DNA of 64,000 nt from Collimonas fungivorans (GTDB lineage Bacteria; Pseudomonadota; Gammaproteobacteria; Burkholderiales; Burkholderiaceae_D). This document shows positions 55,722 through 64,000 of the stretch, piece by piece. The number at the start of each line of letters is the position of its first letter. Position 1 is the first letter of the stretch. A program made the translations under genes and the position numbers. The stretch spans positions 1,426,001 to 1,490,000 of the forward strand of contig NZ_CP013232.1 in NCBI RefSeq assembly GCF_001584145.1. The letters run 5' to 3'. The notes below the pieces were generated by a model. That model did not search any database. It saw only the letters and a list, made by a program, of their open reading frames with translations, and was not told the DNA's origin.

Positions 55722-56582
55722 CTACAAGCTGATCCTGCCGCGGCCGATTTCGATGACCTTGCCGCCCACCTGGATGGCACGGCCGGCGCTCACTTTCAGC
55801 CGCAGCAGGCAGGGGCGCTGTACAGCTTCGCCTTGCTCGATTTCATATTCCGCCGGCAGCGCATGTTCATTGGCGATCAGCCAGCCGCCAAGATTGGCGC
55901 AGGCCGATCCGGTACCGGGATCTTCGGCCACGCCGCCGCCTTGCTTGGAAAAGAAGTAACGGGACAACACTCGGCCCGGCCGGTCCGGATCGAAGGCAAA
56001 CACGTACACGGTCTTGCGTTCCAGGCTGCTCTCGGGCCAGGCATCGAGATGTGCGCTGTCAGGGCTGGTACGGCGCACGGCGTCCGTGCTGCGCAACGCT
56101 ACCAGCAACTGATCGGCCCCGGTATCTATCCATACCGGTGTGGCCAGCAGATCGTCTTCATTCAAACCTAGCAGCGCCGCCATCTCGGCTTGCGTCAAAT
56201 TTGCCGGTGCGGTTTTCAGTCCGCCGCTTTGCGGCGCGGTGAGGGTCCAGACATCGCCTTGGGCAGATACTGGAACTACGCCGGCCGTGAACTCCAGTGA
56301 GAGTGTATCGCCGGTATTGAGAAGATCACGCACCACGTGCGCGCTGCCCAAAGTAGGATGGCCGGCAAACCGCATCTCATAACCGGGCGTAAACACCCGC
56401 ACACGGGCAGTGGCGCGTTCCGACGGTAGGATAAACGTGGTTTCCGAAAGATTGAACTGCAGCGCCAGCGCCTGCATGGTGGCGTCGTCCATGCCGCGCG
56501 CATCTTCAAATACGCACAGCTGGTTGCCGCCGAAAGTGGATTCTGCAAAGACATTGAGAAGACGGAAGGCATAGGAGGTCAT
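55722..56582 (-). CDS. PhzF-family isomerase/epimerase-like protein
   Basis: 286 residues. It begins YAFRLLNVFAESTFGGNQLCVF. The catalytic glutamate is in FNLSETTFILP, and RVFTPGYEMRFAGHPTLGSAHV and GGVAEDPGTGSACANLGGWL are the other family hallmarks. The family has a diaminopimelate-epimerase-like fold. No phenazine genes are nearby, so the substrate is unknown. Confidence 0.93.
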   Translation of the reverse strand: MTSYAFRLLNVFAESTFGGNQLCVFEDARGMDDATMQALALQFNLSETTFILPSERATARVRVFTPGYEMRFAGHPTLGSAHVVRDLLNTGDTLSLEFTAGVVPVSAQGDVWTLTAPQSGGLKTAPANLTQAEMAALLGLNEDDLLATPVWIDTGADQLLVALRSTDAVRRTSPDSAHLDAWPESSLERKTVYVFAFDPDRPGRVLSRYFFSKQGGGVAEDPGTGSACANLGGWLIANEHALPAEYEIEQGEAVQRPCLLRLKVSAGRAIQVGGKVIEIGRGRISL

Positions 56583-56623
56583 AAGAATCCTGCTGAGCTG
56601 ACAAGCGTCTTATTCTAGCAGCG

Positions 56624-56783
56624 AGTGGACTGTAACAGCCAAATCGAGAGCGCTTGTCACGTATCCGACGCGCATGGCGGCGTTGCACATGCTCGCAATA
56701 GTCTCGCTATTGCTCCGCTGTGCGCCTTGCCCTGCACGTCGGATACGCGCCCTTCGCTCTCGATTTGGCTGTTACAGTCCACT
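56624..56783. repeat. 160-bp palindromic MITE-like element
   Basis: The outer arms 56624-56652 and 56755-56783 are perfect 29-bp inverted repeats starting AGTGGACTGTAACAGCC. Similarity continues inwards (shared CGTATCCGACG in both arms), and the centre forms a small stem GCAATAG-TCTCG-CTATTGC. The whole unit can fold into one long hairpin. It has no coding capacity and lies between two genes. A CTAG is present on the right side and a nearby CTAG on the left. Confidence 0.85.
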
Positions 56784-56791
56784 AGCCTGCC

Positions 56792-57736
56792 TTATCGATC
56801 CAGCTCGTGGTGCTTCAGATATTCCATGTCTTGCAGCGGCGAGGCCCCAAACAGCCGGCGATACTCGCGGCTGAATTGCGACGGACTTTCATAACCCACC
56901 TTGAACGCCACCGTGGCGGCTTCGATGTTGCCGCCCAGGAGCAGCTTGCGCGCCTCCAGCAAGCGTATCTGTTTTTGATACTGCAAGGGACTCATGACAG
57001 TGATGGCCTTGAAACGGTGATGCAGGTTCGACACGCTCATGCTGACACGCTTGGCCAGCTTTTCGATCTGCATCGGTTCGGCGTAATTGGTCTTGATCCA
57101 GTGAATCGCCTGGTTGACCCCTTTTTCCTGGTAGTGGGCCAGTACGGTCTGGCCCAGCACGTCGCCATCTCTGGCAGTGATGAGGCGATACAGGATTTCC
57201 TGCTTGACCAAAGGCGCCAGCGCGGCCAGGTCCTTGGGCTTCTTCAGCAACCGCAGCAGGCGCAGGAACGCCTCCTGCAGTTCGGCATCCGATTCCTCCA
57301 CATAGGCGCCGGCGCGCGAGTGAGAATTTTTTGGAATCGAGAGCTTGCTTTCGATAATCTGCGCAGCTATTTCCTTTGCATCAAGGTCAATCCTCACTCC
57401 AAGATAGGGCTGCGCAACAGATGCCTCCACCACCTGGCCTGAAATCGGCATATCGATCGCCGACAGTACGTAGCTGCCGCTCCCGTAGTGCGTGATCTCG
57501 GTTCCTATCAATACCTTTTTTGTCCCCTGCAGCACCAGGCACATTGACGGTTCCAGCATGCCTCTGCTGAGTTCGGTGGGACGGGTAAAGCGGATGAAAG
57601 TGAGATAGGGCAGGGCGGTGGCGACGTCGCGCTGTTCTTCAGGGACGTCCTCGAAATGACTCAGCACCTCGGCCCGCAGGAGGTCCAGCGGGCCGCAAGG
57701 GAGTACAGGGATATTGCCGTTATTGCGCATTTTCAT
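56792..57736 (-). CDS. AraC-family transcriptional regulator
   Basis: 314 residues from the ATG at 57736, which overlaps the aldehyde dehydrogenase end by 17 bases; ATG 57730 is equally possible. The N-terminal half is the AraC_N cupin-like domain (RGMLEPSMCLVLQGTKKVLIG, YLGVRIDLDAKEIAAQ). The C-terminal ~100 residues carry two helix-turn-helix motifs (MQIEKLAKRVSMSVSNLHHRF, EAATVAFKVGYESPSQFSREYRRLFG). It is co-transcribed with, and probably controls, the aldehyde dehydrogenase. Confidence 0.92.
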   Translation of the reverse strand: MKMRNNGNIPVLPCGPLDLLRAEVLSHFEDVPEEQRDVATALPYLTFIRFTRPTELSRGMLEPSMCLVLQGTKKVLIGTEITHYGSGSYVLSAIDMPISGQVVEASVAQPYLGVRIDLDAKEIAAQIIESKLSIPKNSHSRAGAYVEESDAELQEAFLRLLRLLKKPKDLAALAPLVKQEILYRLITARDGDVLGQTVLAHYQEKGVNQAIHWIKTNYAEPMQIEKLAKRVSMSVSNLHHRFKAITVMSPLQYQKQIRLLEARKLLLGGNIEAATVAFKVGYESPSQFSREYRRLFGASPLQDMEYLKHHELDR

Positions 57737-59165
57737 TGCTTGTTTCACCGTGACCCATGACGGCTTTCGGCTCCAGGTAGGCTTCAAGCCCATATGTGCC
57801 GAATTCGCGGCCGATGCCCGACTGCTTGAATCCGCCAAACGGCGCTCTTGGTTCATCATACATGCCATTGATGAACACGCGGCCGGCGACGATCTGGGCA
57901 GCCACCTTGTTTGCCCTGCCGATGTCCGATGAACTGACAAAAGCGTGCAAGCCATAGACCGTATCGTTGGCGATATCGATGGCTTCCGCTTCGGTTTTGT
58001 AGCTCAGGATGGCGAGCACCGGCCCGAAAATTTCTTCTTTCGCGATTCTCATGTCCATGGTCACATTCGTGAACACGGTGGGTTGCACGAAGTAACCCCG
58101 GTCCAGGCCGGCTGGATGGCCGGCGCCGCCGACCAGCAGTTCCGCGCCTTCTTCCACGCCCAGGCGGATATAGCGTTGCACCCGGTCATACTGTGTTTGC
58201 GTGACCATCGGCCCGATAGCGGTATCGCTATTGCGCGGATCTCCGACCTGCAAGGCTTGCACCGCTTTTTTAACGAGGAATTTGACTTCCTCGAGGCGGC
58301 TTTCAGGAACGATCAGGCGGGTGCCGGCCATGCACGCCTGGCCGCTGTTGACAGTCGCGGCCGCTATTGCAATGGGGATGGCTTTTTCAAGATCGGCATC
58401 GTCCAGGATCACGTTCGGCGATTTGCCGCCGAGTTCCAATGTGACGCGTTTCATCGTTTCAACCGCGCCTCGCGCGATGGTTTTTCCGACATCGGTCGAG
58501 CCTGTAAACGAAATCTTGGCAATGTCGGGATGGCGGGTTATCTCCGCGCCCACCGTGGCGCCGCGCCCGGTGACAATGTTGAACACGCCGGCAGGCAAGC
58601 CGGCCGCGTGCAGGCATTCGGTGAGCAACTGGGTTTGCAGGGAGCTCAACTCGCTGGGTTTGATCACCGTGGTGCTGCCGGCGGCGATCGCCATGGCCAG
58701 CTTGCTGCAGATGAAACCGTAATTGGCGTTCCAGGGAGTGATGAGGCCGACCACGCCGAGCGGTTCCAGCACGACTTTCGAGATGCCGACATGCTTGACG
58801 AAATCGAAGGTCTTCAACAGTTCTTTTGCCTGAAGAAAGCTGTTGGCCGCACGCTGTGTGGTTGCATTGCTTATGCGATGCGGGCCGCCGTATTCTTCGA
58901 TCATGGTGTCCAGCAGCTCGTCCGATCGCGCCGCCACCGCGTCGTGCAAGCGCTGCAGATATTCCATGCGCTGTTCTTTAGTGGTTTGCGAAAAACTCTT
59001 GTAGGCAGCTTTCGCCGCAGCAATCGCGGCTTGTGCATCCTGTTCATCCGCGAGCGTGACTTTGCCGATCACCGCCTTGGTCGATGGGTTGATGAGTTCA
59101 AGTACTTCAGTACCGTGGGGTTTGATGAATTTGCCGTTGATATAAATGTGGTCTACCGTTTTCAT
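57720..59165 (-). CDS. NAD(P)-dependent aldehyde dehydrogenase
   Basis: 481 residues. The cofactor-binding region has PWNANYGFICSKLAMAIAAG and FTGSTDVGKTIA. The catalytic glutamate is in RVTLELGGKSPN and the catalytic cysteine in NSGQACMAGTRL. The protein oxidises an aldehyde to an acid; the substrate cannot be read, though the AraC_N-type regulator overlapping its 3' end is often tied to aldehyde or alcohol metabolism. It is probably transcribed from the region before 59166. Confidence 0.94.
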   Translation of the reverse strand: MKTVDHIYINGKFIKPHGTEVLELINPSTKAVIGKVTLADEQDAQAAIAAAKAAYKSFSQTTKEQRMEYLQRLHDAVAARSDELLDTMIEEYGGPHRISNATTQRAANSFLQAKELLKTFDFVKHVGISKVVLEPLGVVGLITPWNANYGFICSKLAMAIAAGSTTVIKPSELSSLQTQLLTECLHAAGLPAGVFNIVTGRGATVGAEITRHPDIAKISFTGSTDVGKTIARGAVETMKRVTLELGGKSPNVILDDADLEKAIPIAIAAATVNSGQACMAGTRLIVPESRLEEVKFLVKKAVQALQVGDPRNSDTAIGPMVTQTQYDRVQRYIRLGVEEGAELLVGGAGHPAGLDRGYFVQPTVFTNVTMDMRIAKEEIFGPVLAILSYKTEAEAIDIANDTVYGLHAFVSSSDIGRANKVAAQIVAGRVFINGMYDEPRAPFGGFKQSGIGREFGTYGLEAYLEPKAVMGHGETSNENAQ

Positions 59166-59403
59166 GGGATCTCCGTGGATGGGTGAAACGTTGATTCCAT
59201 CTTAGGCGGGCAGGCAAGACGCGGGGTAGACCAATGCTGTGCGAGGATTGCCTGATTCTGCCGAAATCGAAATTTCGCAGACCACAATGTCGGCGTCCGC
59301 GAGGTGTGTGCAAATGACGTTTTGAGTGGCCCCGGCGCGGCATTCATATCAAATGCTGTCTCCGAATTCCAACAAGAGTGTTAATTCTTGCAAAGTCCTC
59401 GGT

Positions 59404-59426
59404 TTACCAATATTTCCTGTTGGTAA
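59404..59426. promoter_or_regulatory. Inverted repeat upstream of vgrG, candidate operator
   Basis: TTACCAA (59404-59410) and TTGGTAA (59420-59426) are perfect 7-bp arms with a 9-nt spacer, about 113 bases before the vgrG start and just upstream of the candidate promoter. Confidence 0.4.
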
Positions 59427-59449
59427 TTAATGCACCTGGCCGTTATGAT

Positions 59450-59476
59450 TTGATAAGATTTGCCATCAGGTAAAAT
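59450..59476 (+). promoter_or_regulatory. Candidate vgrG promoter
   Basis: TTGATA (59450-59455) and TAAAAT (59471-59476) with a short 15-base spacer. The same GGTAAAAT context precedes dnaE in this window. Confidence 0.35.
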
Positions 59477-59538
59477 ATAGCGTCGTATATTGTTTAAATA
59501 ACATTTATCGGTAACGGTTCAATTTCGAGGAACCCCGC

Positions 59539-62001
59539 ATGAGCAGTTTGCCTCAATCCATCCTGGCCCTGGTGCAGGGCCGCCAGCATAACCGGATATT
59601 GCGCTTGTCCTTTCCGCACGGCGACGGGCCGCAGACCACATTGGTGGCGAATCGTCTTGAAGCCGAAGAAGGCCTGTCGCGCGATTTCGAATATACGGTT
59701 GAAGTGCTGGCAGATGATGCCAGCATTCCGCTCAAGGATATCCAGGGCAAGATGGTGACCATTGAACTGGTGCGCGGCGACGGCAGCCTGCGCTATTTCA
59801 ACGGCTATGTCTTCGAATTCCGATTGGCCAAGACCGATGGCAGCGTGGCGTTTTACTCGATGGTACTGAAGCCGTGGCTGGCCTACCTCCGGCTCCGGAA
59901 AAATAATCTTCTGTTCCACGGCAAGACCTTGCGCGAGCAGACCCAGGACATCTTCAGCGATTACGGCAAGCATGCCGACTGGGATTCGCATGTCAAAGGC
60001 AACGACCTGCCGTTCACCATGGCCTGCCAGTTTGACGAATCCGATCACAACTATCTGCACCGCCGCTGGGAAGTCGCCGGCTGGCACTACTGGTATGAAC
60101 ATTCCGAGAATGGGCACCAGCTGGTTCTGTCGGACGATTCCACGCAAGCCGAAGCGATTGCCGGCAACAGCTCGGAAATCCGCTTCCAGCGCCACGCCGG
60201 CGCGCAGGAAGAAGACGCCATCGGCGAATGGACTCCGATACGGCAGATCGTCCAGTCGCGGGTCGCCTTGTCGGGATTTAATTTCAAGGCGCCGATCCCG
60301 GCCAACCTTGATATCCCCACCATCAACCAGCAAGGCGACGTGCTCGATGTCGAGTCATACGAATATGCGGGCGCATACGGCTTCAAGGACCGCCAGGACG
60401 GCGACGCCATGGCCAAGCGGCAGATGGAACAGATCGAAGCCAGCGGCAAGCATGTGGCGGCGGCAGGCAACAGCCGGTTCGCTGCGCCGGGGCGTTCGTT
60501 TCTGCTGACTGGCCACTTCAATCTCGGTGTCTCCGGCCAGGCGGAGGGATCGGGCAAGAACGAGTTCCTGATCGTCAGCGTGGTCCATAGCGCCAGCAAC
60601 AATTATCTGCAACAGGCAGATCAGGCGGCTGCCTATGACAACCGCCTGATCTGCATCCGCAAGAGCATCCCCTGGCGTCCGGCGCGCGGTTTCAATAGCG
60701 TCGACACCAGGATCCAGGCGCCGCAGACGGCGACCGTGGTCGGGCCGGCCGGGCAGGATGTGTATGTCGACGAATTCGCCAGGGTCAGGCTGCAATTCCA
60801 TTGGGACCGCATCGGCGTCAATGACGAAAAGAGTTCAGCCTGGGTGCGTGTCGCCAGTTCGTGGGCCGGCAGCGACCTCGGCGCCATCTCCACGCCGCGC
60901 ATCGGTTCCGAATGCATCGTCCAGTGGCTGGACGGCAATCCGGATCATCCGATCATCACCGGCGCTGTCTACAACCAGCAGAACATGCCGCCATGGCAGC
61001 TGGCCGACCAGCAGGTATTGACCGGCTTGCGCAGCCGCGAGTTCGGCAACGGCGGCAGCGGACGCAGCAATCACCTGATCCTGGACGACAGCAACGGCAA
61101 GATCCAGGCGCAGCTGAAAAGCGATCACCAGCACAGCCAGCTTTCCCTCGGCAATATCACGCGCATTGAAGACAATGCCGGGCGCAAAGATTTCCGCGGC
61201 GAGGGATGGGAGCTGCGCACCGACGGCCATGGGGTCGCCCGCTCCGCCAAAGGCATGCTGATTACTACCGAGGCGCGCGCCAATGCGGCTTCGCATATCA
61301 AGGACATGAGCGAAACGGCACAACGCTTGTCGCAAGCAACAGATGGTCATCAGGCGCTGGCTGAATTGGCCGAGCAGAGCGGCGCCCAGGAAGCGCCTGC
61401 ACAGCAAGCCAATGTTGCGCAGGCCCTCAAAGGCCAGAACCAGGCAATCCAGGGCGGCGCTGCCGAAGGGGAAGGCAGTTTCCCCGAGCTGGCGGCGCCG
61501 CACCTGGTATTGAGCAGCCCGGCCGGGATTGAAACGACGACGGCGCAGTCGATGCATATCGCCAGCACCCAGCATACCGCGATCAGTTCCGGCAAGAGCC
61601 TGTCGATCGCCAGCGGCGACAGCCTGTTCGCCAGCGTCGCTCAGACTTTCCGCCTGTTTGTCCACAAGGCCGGCATGAAAATGATCGCAGCGGCAGGTGA
61701 TATCGATGTGAAGGCCTTGTCGAACAACATCAACCTGCTGGCCAAGCTGAACATCAGCGTGACTGCCGAGCGCGTCACCATCACGGCCAAGGAAGAAGTC
61801 CTGATCAACGGCGGCGGCAGCTATGTCAAGCACAATGCCGGCGGCATTGAATACGGCACCAACGGTCCGCACGTGGTGCATGCCGCGAGCCGCAGCTGGC
61901 CCGGACCGCAGAGCCTGCCGGTCAAGACCCAGCCGGACATCTGCGTCAGCTGCATGCAGGAGGCGAACCAGCAGGCCTCAACGTTGACCAAGCGTCTCTG
62001 A
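59539..62001 (+). CDS. vgrG: Type VI secretion tip protein VgrG
   Basis: 820 residues, with GAGGAACCCC upstream. The N-terminal gp27-like part (FPHGDGPQTTLVANRLEAEEG, NGYVFEFRLAKTDG, CQFDESDHNYLHRRWEVAGWHYWYEH split over two lines) is followed by the gp5-like OB/needle part (VYVDEFARVRLQFHWDRIG, WVRVASSWAGSDLGAISTPRIG, GAVYNQQNMPPW). The DUF2345 region is at about 640-780 (LVLSSPAGIETTTAQSMHIAS). There is no extra catalytic C-terminal domain. It forms the spike tip of a T6SS; the structural T6SS genes are not in this window, so this is a satellite vgrG locus. Confidence 0.96.
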   Translation: MSSLPQSILALVQGRQHNRILRLSFPHGDGPQTTLVANRLEAEEGLSRDFEYTVEVLADDASIPLKDIQGKMVTIELVRGDGSLRYFNGYVFEFRLAKTDGSVAFYSMVLKPWLAYLRLRKNNLLFHGKTLREQTQDIFSDYGKHADWDSHVKGNDLPFTMACQFDESDHNYLHRRWEVAGWHYWYEHSENGHQLVLSDDSTQAEAIAGNSSEIRFQRHAGAQEEDAIGEWTPIRQIVQSRVALSGFNFKAPIPANLDIPTINQQGDVLDVESYEYAGAYGFKDRQDGDAMAKRQMEQIEASGKHVAAAGNSRFAAPGRSFLLTGHFNLGVSGQAEGSGKNEFLIVSVVHSASNNYLQQADQAAAYDNRLICIRKSIPWRPARGFNSVDTRIQAPQTATVVGPAGQDVYVDEFARVRLQFHWDRIGVNDEKSSAWVRVASSWAGSDLGAISTPRIGSECIVQWLDGNPDHPIITGAVYNQQNMPPWQLADQQVLTGLRSREFGNGGSGRSNHLILDDSNGKIQAQLKSDHQHSQLSLGNITRIEDNAGRKDFRGEGWELRTDGHGVARSAKGMLITTEARANAASHIKDMSETAQRLSQATDGHQALAELAEQSGAQEAPAQQANVAQALKGQNQAIQGGAAEGEGSFPELAAPHLVLSSPAGIETTTAQSMHIASTQHTAISSGKSLSIASGDSLFASVAQTFRLFVHKAGMKMIAAAGDIDVKALSNNINLLAKLNISVTAERVTITAKEEVLINGGGSYVKHNAGGIEYGTNGPHVVHAASRSWPGPQSLPVKTQPDICVSCMQEANQQASTLTKRL

Positions 62002-62012
62002 ATGGATATCGC

Positions 62013-63074
62013 ATGAGCGCTCCGTTACACGCAATTCCTGATTCGGCAGAATCGACGCCGCTGCACGATCCGCAGCAATTCCTGGACGAAGTCGCGCAGG
62101 CGCTAAGCCACGATTTGCGCATTCTGCTGCGGCCGCTGCGCAGCGCTCAGTGCTACGCGCTGGTCAACGCCGGACAATGCGCGCCAGGCAGCGTCGCCAA
62201 ACTCGTCGCCGACCACGAACTCGATGCCGAGCCTTTGTTCGCGCATACGGCAGAGGAGGCTCATGTCGACCAGGGACCATGGCTATTGCGCCTGCCGTCG
62301 CAGCCTTCGGACGCTTTGTTGCTGAGGCTGGCTGCCGATGCCGGCAGTAAACAGGCCCTCAGCATGATCGCCAGCCCGCTGCGCAATCATGTACTGTGCG
62401 CCCACCTGCGCAGCTGGTTCAACGGCCTGCTGGAAGACAAATCGCAAGTGCTGATGCGTTATTTCGATCCGCGCATAGGCCTGGACATGGTGCAATGCTG
62501 GCCGCAACCGGTGCGCCAGCAATTCCTCGGCGCGCTGCAGTGGTGGGCCAGCTGGGACCACCTGTTCACGCCGCGGGCGATTCGCGGTGCGGCCCAGCCT
62601 CAGCCGGCTGCGTTAGAAGAACCGCTCGAAATCGGCGCCGAACTGCAGCTGGCGCTGGATCGCCTGAACCACGCCGAGCGGTTGCAGGCTCTGATCCTGA
62701 AAGAAGATACCGATCCCGGCGAGCTCGACCACATTGCACCACCCCTACTACGCGTGATTGCCCATCTCCAGCTGCAACGGGCCGAGCAGCTGGATTTGAA
62801 CGAATGGGGCGACCAGCGGCTGCTGATCGCCCTCGGCCTGCGGATGCACCCGCAAGCTTGCGACGAGCCCCGGTTGAACGCTCTGCTGCACACCAGCGCC
62901 GCTGCAAAGGAATCGATCGCTGCCGTCATCGGGCGCATGCCTGCGGCGTATTGGGAAGAACAGCAGGCCGATGCGCCGCGCAGCCTGGCGCTCCTCTCTG
63001 AAAAAATACTGACCCCGTTACGCATGCGCCGCGCTGGAAACGCTTCCAGCCACCCGCTAGCGTCATTGGCCTAA
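62013..63074 (+). CDS. DUF4123 T6SS effector adaptor (Tap/TEC-type)
   Basis: 353 residues, 11 bases after vgrG. The N-terminal ~140 residues follow the DUF4123 pattern: a beta-strand with YALVNAGQC, AEPLFAHTAEEAHVDQGPWLLRL, HLRSWFNGLLEDKSQVLMRYFDPR and the QFLGALQWWASW segment. The C-terminal half is helical. Such adaptors load the cognate effector encoded next door on VgrG. The gene order vgrG–DUF4123–effector supports this. Confidence 0.9.
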   Translation: MSAPLHAIPDSAESTPLHDPQQFLDEVAQALSHDLRILLRPLRSAQCYALVNAGQCAPGSVAKLVADHELDAEPLFAHTAEEAHVDQGPWLLRLPSQPSDALLLRLAADAGSKQALSMIASPLRNHVLCAHLRSWFNGLLEDKSQVLMRYFDPRIGLDMVQCWPQPVRQQFLGALQWWASWDHLFTPRAIRGAAQPQPAALEEPLEIGAELQLALDRLNHAERLQALILKEDTDPGELDHIAPPLLRVIAHLQLQRAEQLDLNEWGDQRLLIALGLRMHPQACDEPRLNALLHTSAAAKESIAAVIGRMPAAYWEEQQADAPRSLALLSEKILTPLRMRRAGNASSHPLASLA

Positions 63075-63095
63075 TACTTTTATCCGGACTCTTAC

Positions 63096-64000
63096 ATGGC
63101 TGATATCTCTTCAAGCGTAGCAAATGCATCCAGCGGCAAGAACCAGGCTCCCGGCGTTACCGAGTGCGAAAAAGATCCGCCTATCAGTGCTGTCATTCTT
63201 TATCCCAGCCTCGGCACGCCGTTGATCTTGGCGCCGGGGCAGACCAAGTGCAGCATTTTCCTGGGAGCGGCTGCCGAGGCGCGTACGCATTTCACCATCG
63301 ACGAGAAGACCAAGCAGGCGCATACGATCCATTGCGCAGTTGATCGCCATCTGCGGCTGTATGACATCGCGAAGAAAGACACAAAGACCGATACTACCCA
63401 GGGTACGTTATTTGGCGATGGTAAGAGTTTTTCTCAGGCCAAGACCGCGATCAAAGGCTGGCTGGTGGGCGACTTTGCTGCCGGGGTGCTGATCAAGAAT
63501 CGCTTTGGCCAGCCATTTGCGACGATTTCAACCCAGGCTGCCGCAGTGTATCGCGGTCTGGCACATGTCTACGAAATCGAGATCGACCTCACGCAAGGCC
63601 CGTTCAAAGATATAAATGAGCATGCTTTCAAGACATTTGCCTGGATGGTGGAAATCGATGCAGAGCATGCCCGTCATCGCGAATATCAAGGCGTCACCCA
63701 CGTGGAAGGGCAGGATATGTATATCCACGATTTCCTGCATAACGCCAAGAACGTCGCCGCCAATCATTTCGCTGCTCCCTATGAATTCAATCTCGATAAC
63801 TTTCAGGCGACGGGCCTGCCGGCGCAGAGAACTGATCGGCTGATGAGCTGGCACCCGGTAATTAAGGCCAAGAAAGAGATACTCAAGATAGGGCATCTGT
63901 CGGATGTACATGTGAACGTGCGCCATAACGCGCTGGCGCAATCGCCGGCGCGTATTGTTGAAGATGATGCCGCTGGCGCACTTGCAGGTAAAGTGGGGGG
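63096..64000 (+). CDS. Candidate T6SS effector with metallophosphoesterase domain (3' end outside window)
   Basis: The frame opens at ATG 63096, 22 bases after the DUF4123 stop, and stays open for 301 codons to the window edge. Residues 1-~255 are an N-terminal part I do not recognise; it has a proline-rich region PPISAVILYPSLGTPLILAP and later VYEIEIDLTQGPFKDINEHAF, with no signal peptide. From about residue 262 a calcineurin-like phosphoesterase begins: ILKIGHLSDVHV with the metal-binding D270 and H272. The gene sits where effectors of VgrG/DUF4123 modules sit. Toxic activity on nucleotides, nucleic acid or lipids is inference. Confidence 0.75.
   Translation, partial: MADISSSVANASSGKNQAPGVTECEKDPPISAVILYPSLGTPLILAPGQTKCSIFLGAAAEARTHFTIDEKTKQAHTIHCAVDRHLRLYDIAKKDTKTDTTQGTLFGDGKSFSQAKTAIKGWLVGDFAAGVLIKNRFGQPFATISTQAAAVYRGLAHVYEIEIDLTQGPFKDINEHAFKTFAWMVEIDAEHARHREYQGVTHVEGQDMYIHDFLHNAKNVAANHFAAPYEFNLDNFQATGLPAQRTDRLMSWHPVIKAKKEILKIGHLSDVHVNVRHNALAQSPARIVEDDAAGALAGKVG

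Larger units (their letters stand above)
59166..59538. other. Divergent intergenic region before vgrG
   Basis: About 370 bases without a gene, AT-rich towards vgrG. It contains the dyad TTACCAA…TTGGTAA (59404-59426), a candidate promoter (59450-59476) and an AATATA…TATATT repeat near 59474-59491. Confidence 0.5.

Overview
The window reads as a chromosome segment of a betaproteobacterium. The gene orders rpsU–yqeY–dnaG–rpoD and hemF–nadD–rsfS–rlmH–maf–rng, a long RpoD with an acidic insert, a moderately high GC content and the overall protein style fit Burkholderiales, most likely Oxalobacteraceae (Collimonas/Janthinobacterium-like). The genus is an inference; no rRNA is present to settle it.

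Region 1 (1–5283) is AT-richer and accessory. It holds the tail of a zinc-ribbon protein, a pair of overlapping unrecognised genes (the first carrying a small palindromic insertion), two unrecognised secreted proteins, an XRE regulator with a palindromic operator, a complete 1,221-bp IS481-type element with perfect 7-bp target duplications, and a small plasmid/island-type protein. It ends at a tRNA-Ile2(CAU) gene whose 3' end faces the island, so this tRNA may be the island boundary.

Region 2 (5461–11006) is the macromolecular synthesis operon on the minus strand: rpsU, yqeY, dnaG, rpoD. Region 3 (11139–24730) is mixed core: a Wzz-type chain-length protein, an HI0933 flavoprotein, a YbdK-type ligase with a cation/proton antiporter, ybiB, an ECF-like sigma factor with a small zinc-finger partner, tsaD, an RhlE-type helicase, gluQ, a LysR regulator divergent from a flavodoxin-like quinone reductase (with a LysR-type dyad between them), and trhO.

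Region 4 (24837–34697) starts with dnaE and continues with cell-surface genes: an O-antigen ligase-like protein, msbA, two GT9 (heptosyltransferase-type) proteins and a GT8 LPS glycosyltransferase. Region 5 (34705–41821) is a minus-strand housekeeping block: rng, maf, rlmH, rsfS, nadD, hemF, purD, yebC. Region 6 (41924–58000) is ordinary metabolism and regulation: a HerA-like ATPase, a DMT exporter, a quinone oxidoreductase, a 57-residue membrane protein, a DUF4136 lipoprotein, pepN, fbp, a DUF2726 protein, a membrane diguanylate cyclase, a MazG-like pyrophosphohydrolase, MerR plus an ene-reductase sharing a typical 19-bp-spacer MerR promoter, PhzF, and AraC plus aldehyde dehydrogenase. A 160-bp palindromic MITE-like element lies at 56624–56783.

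Region 7 (59539–64000) is a type VI secretion delivery module: vgrG, a DUF4123 adaptor, and a large effector candidate whose unrecognised N-terminal part is followed by the start of a calcineurin-like metallophosphoesterase domain, cut by the window edge. This is the most interesting system in the window.
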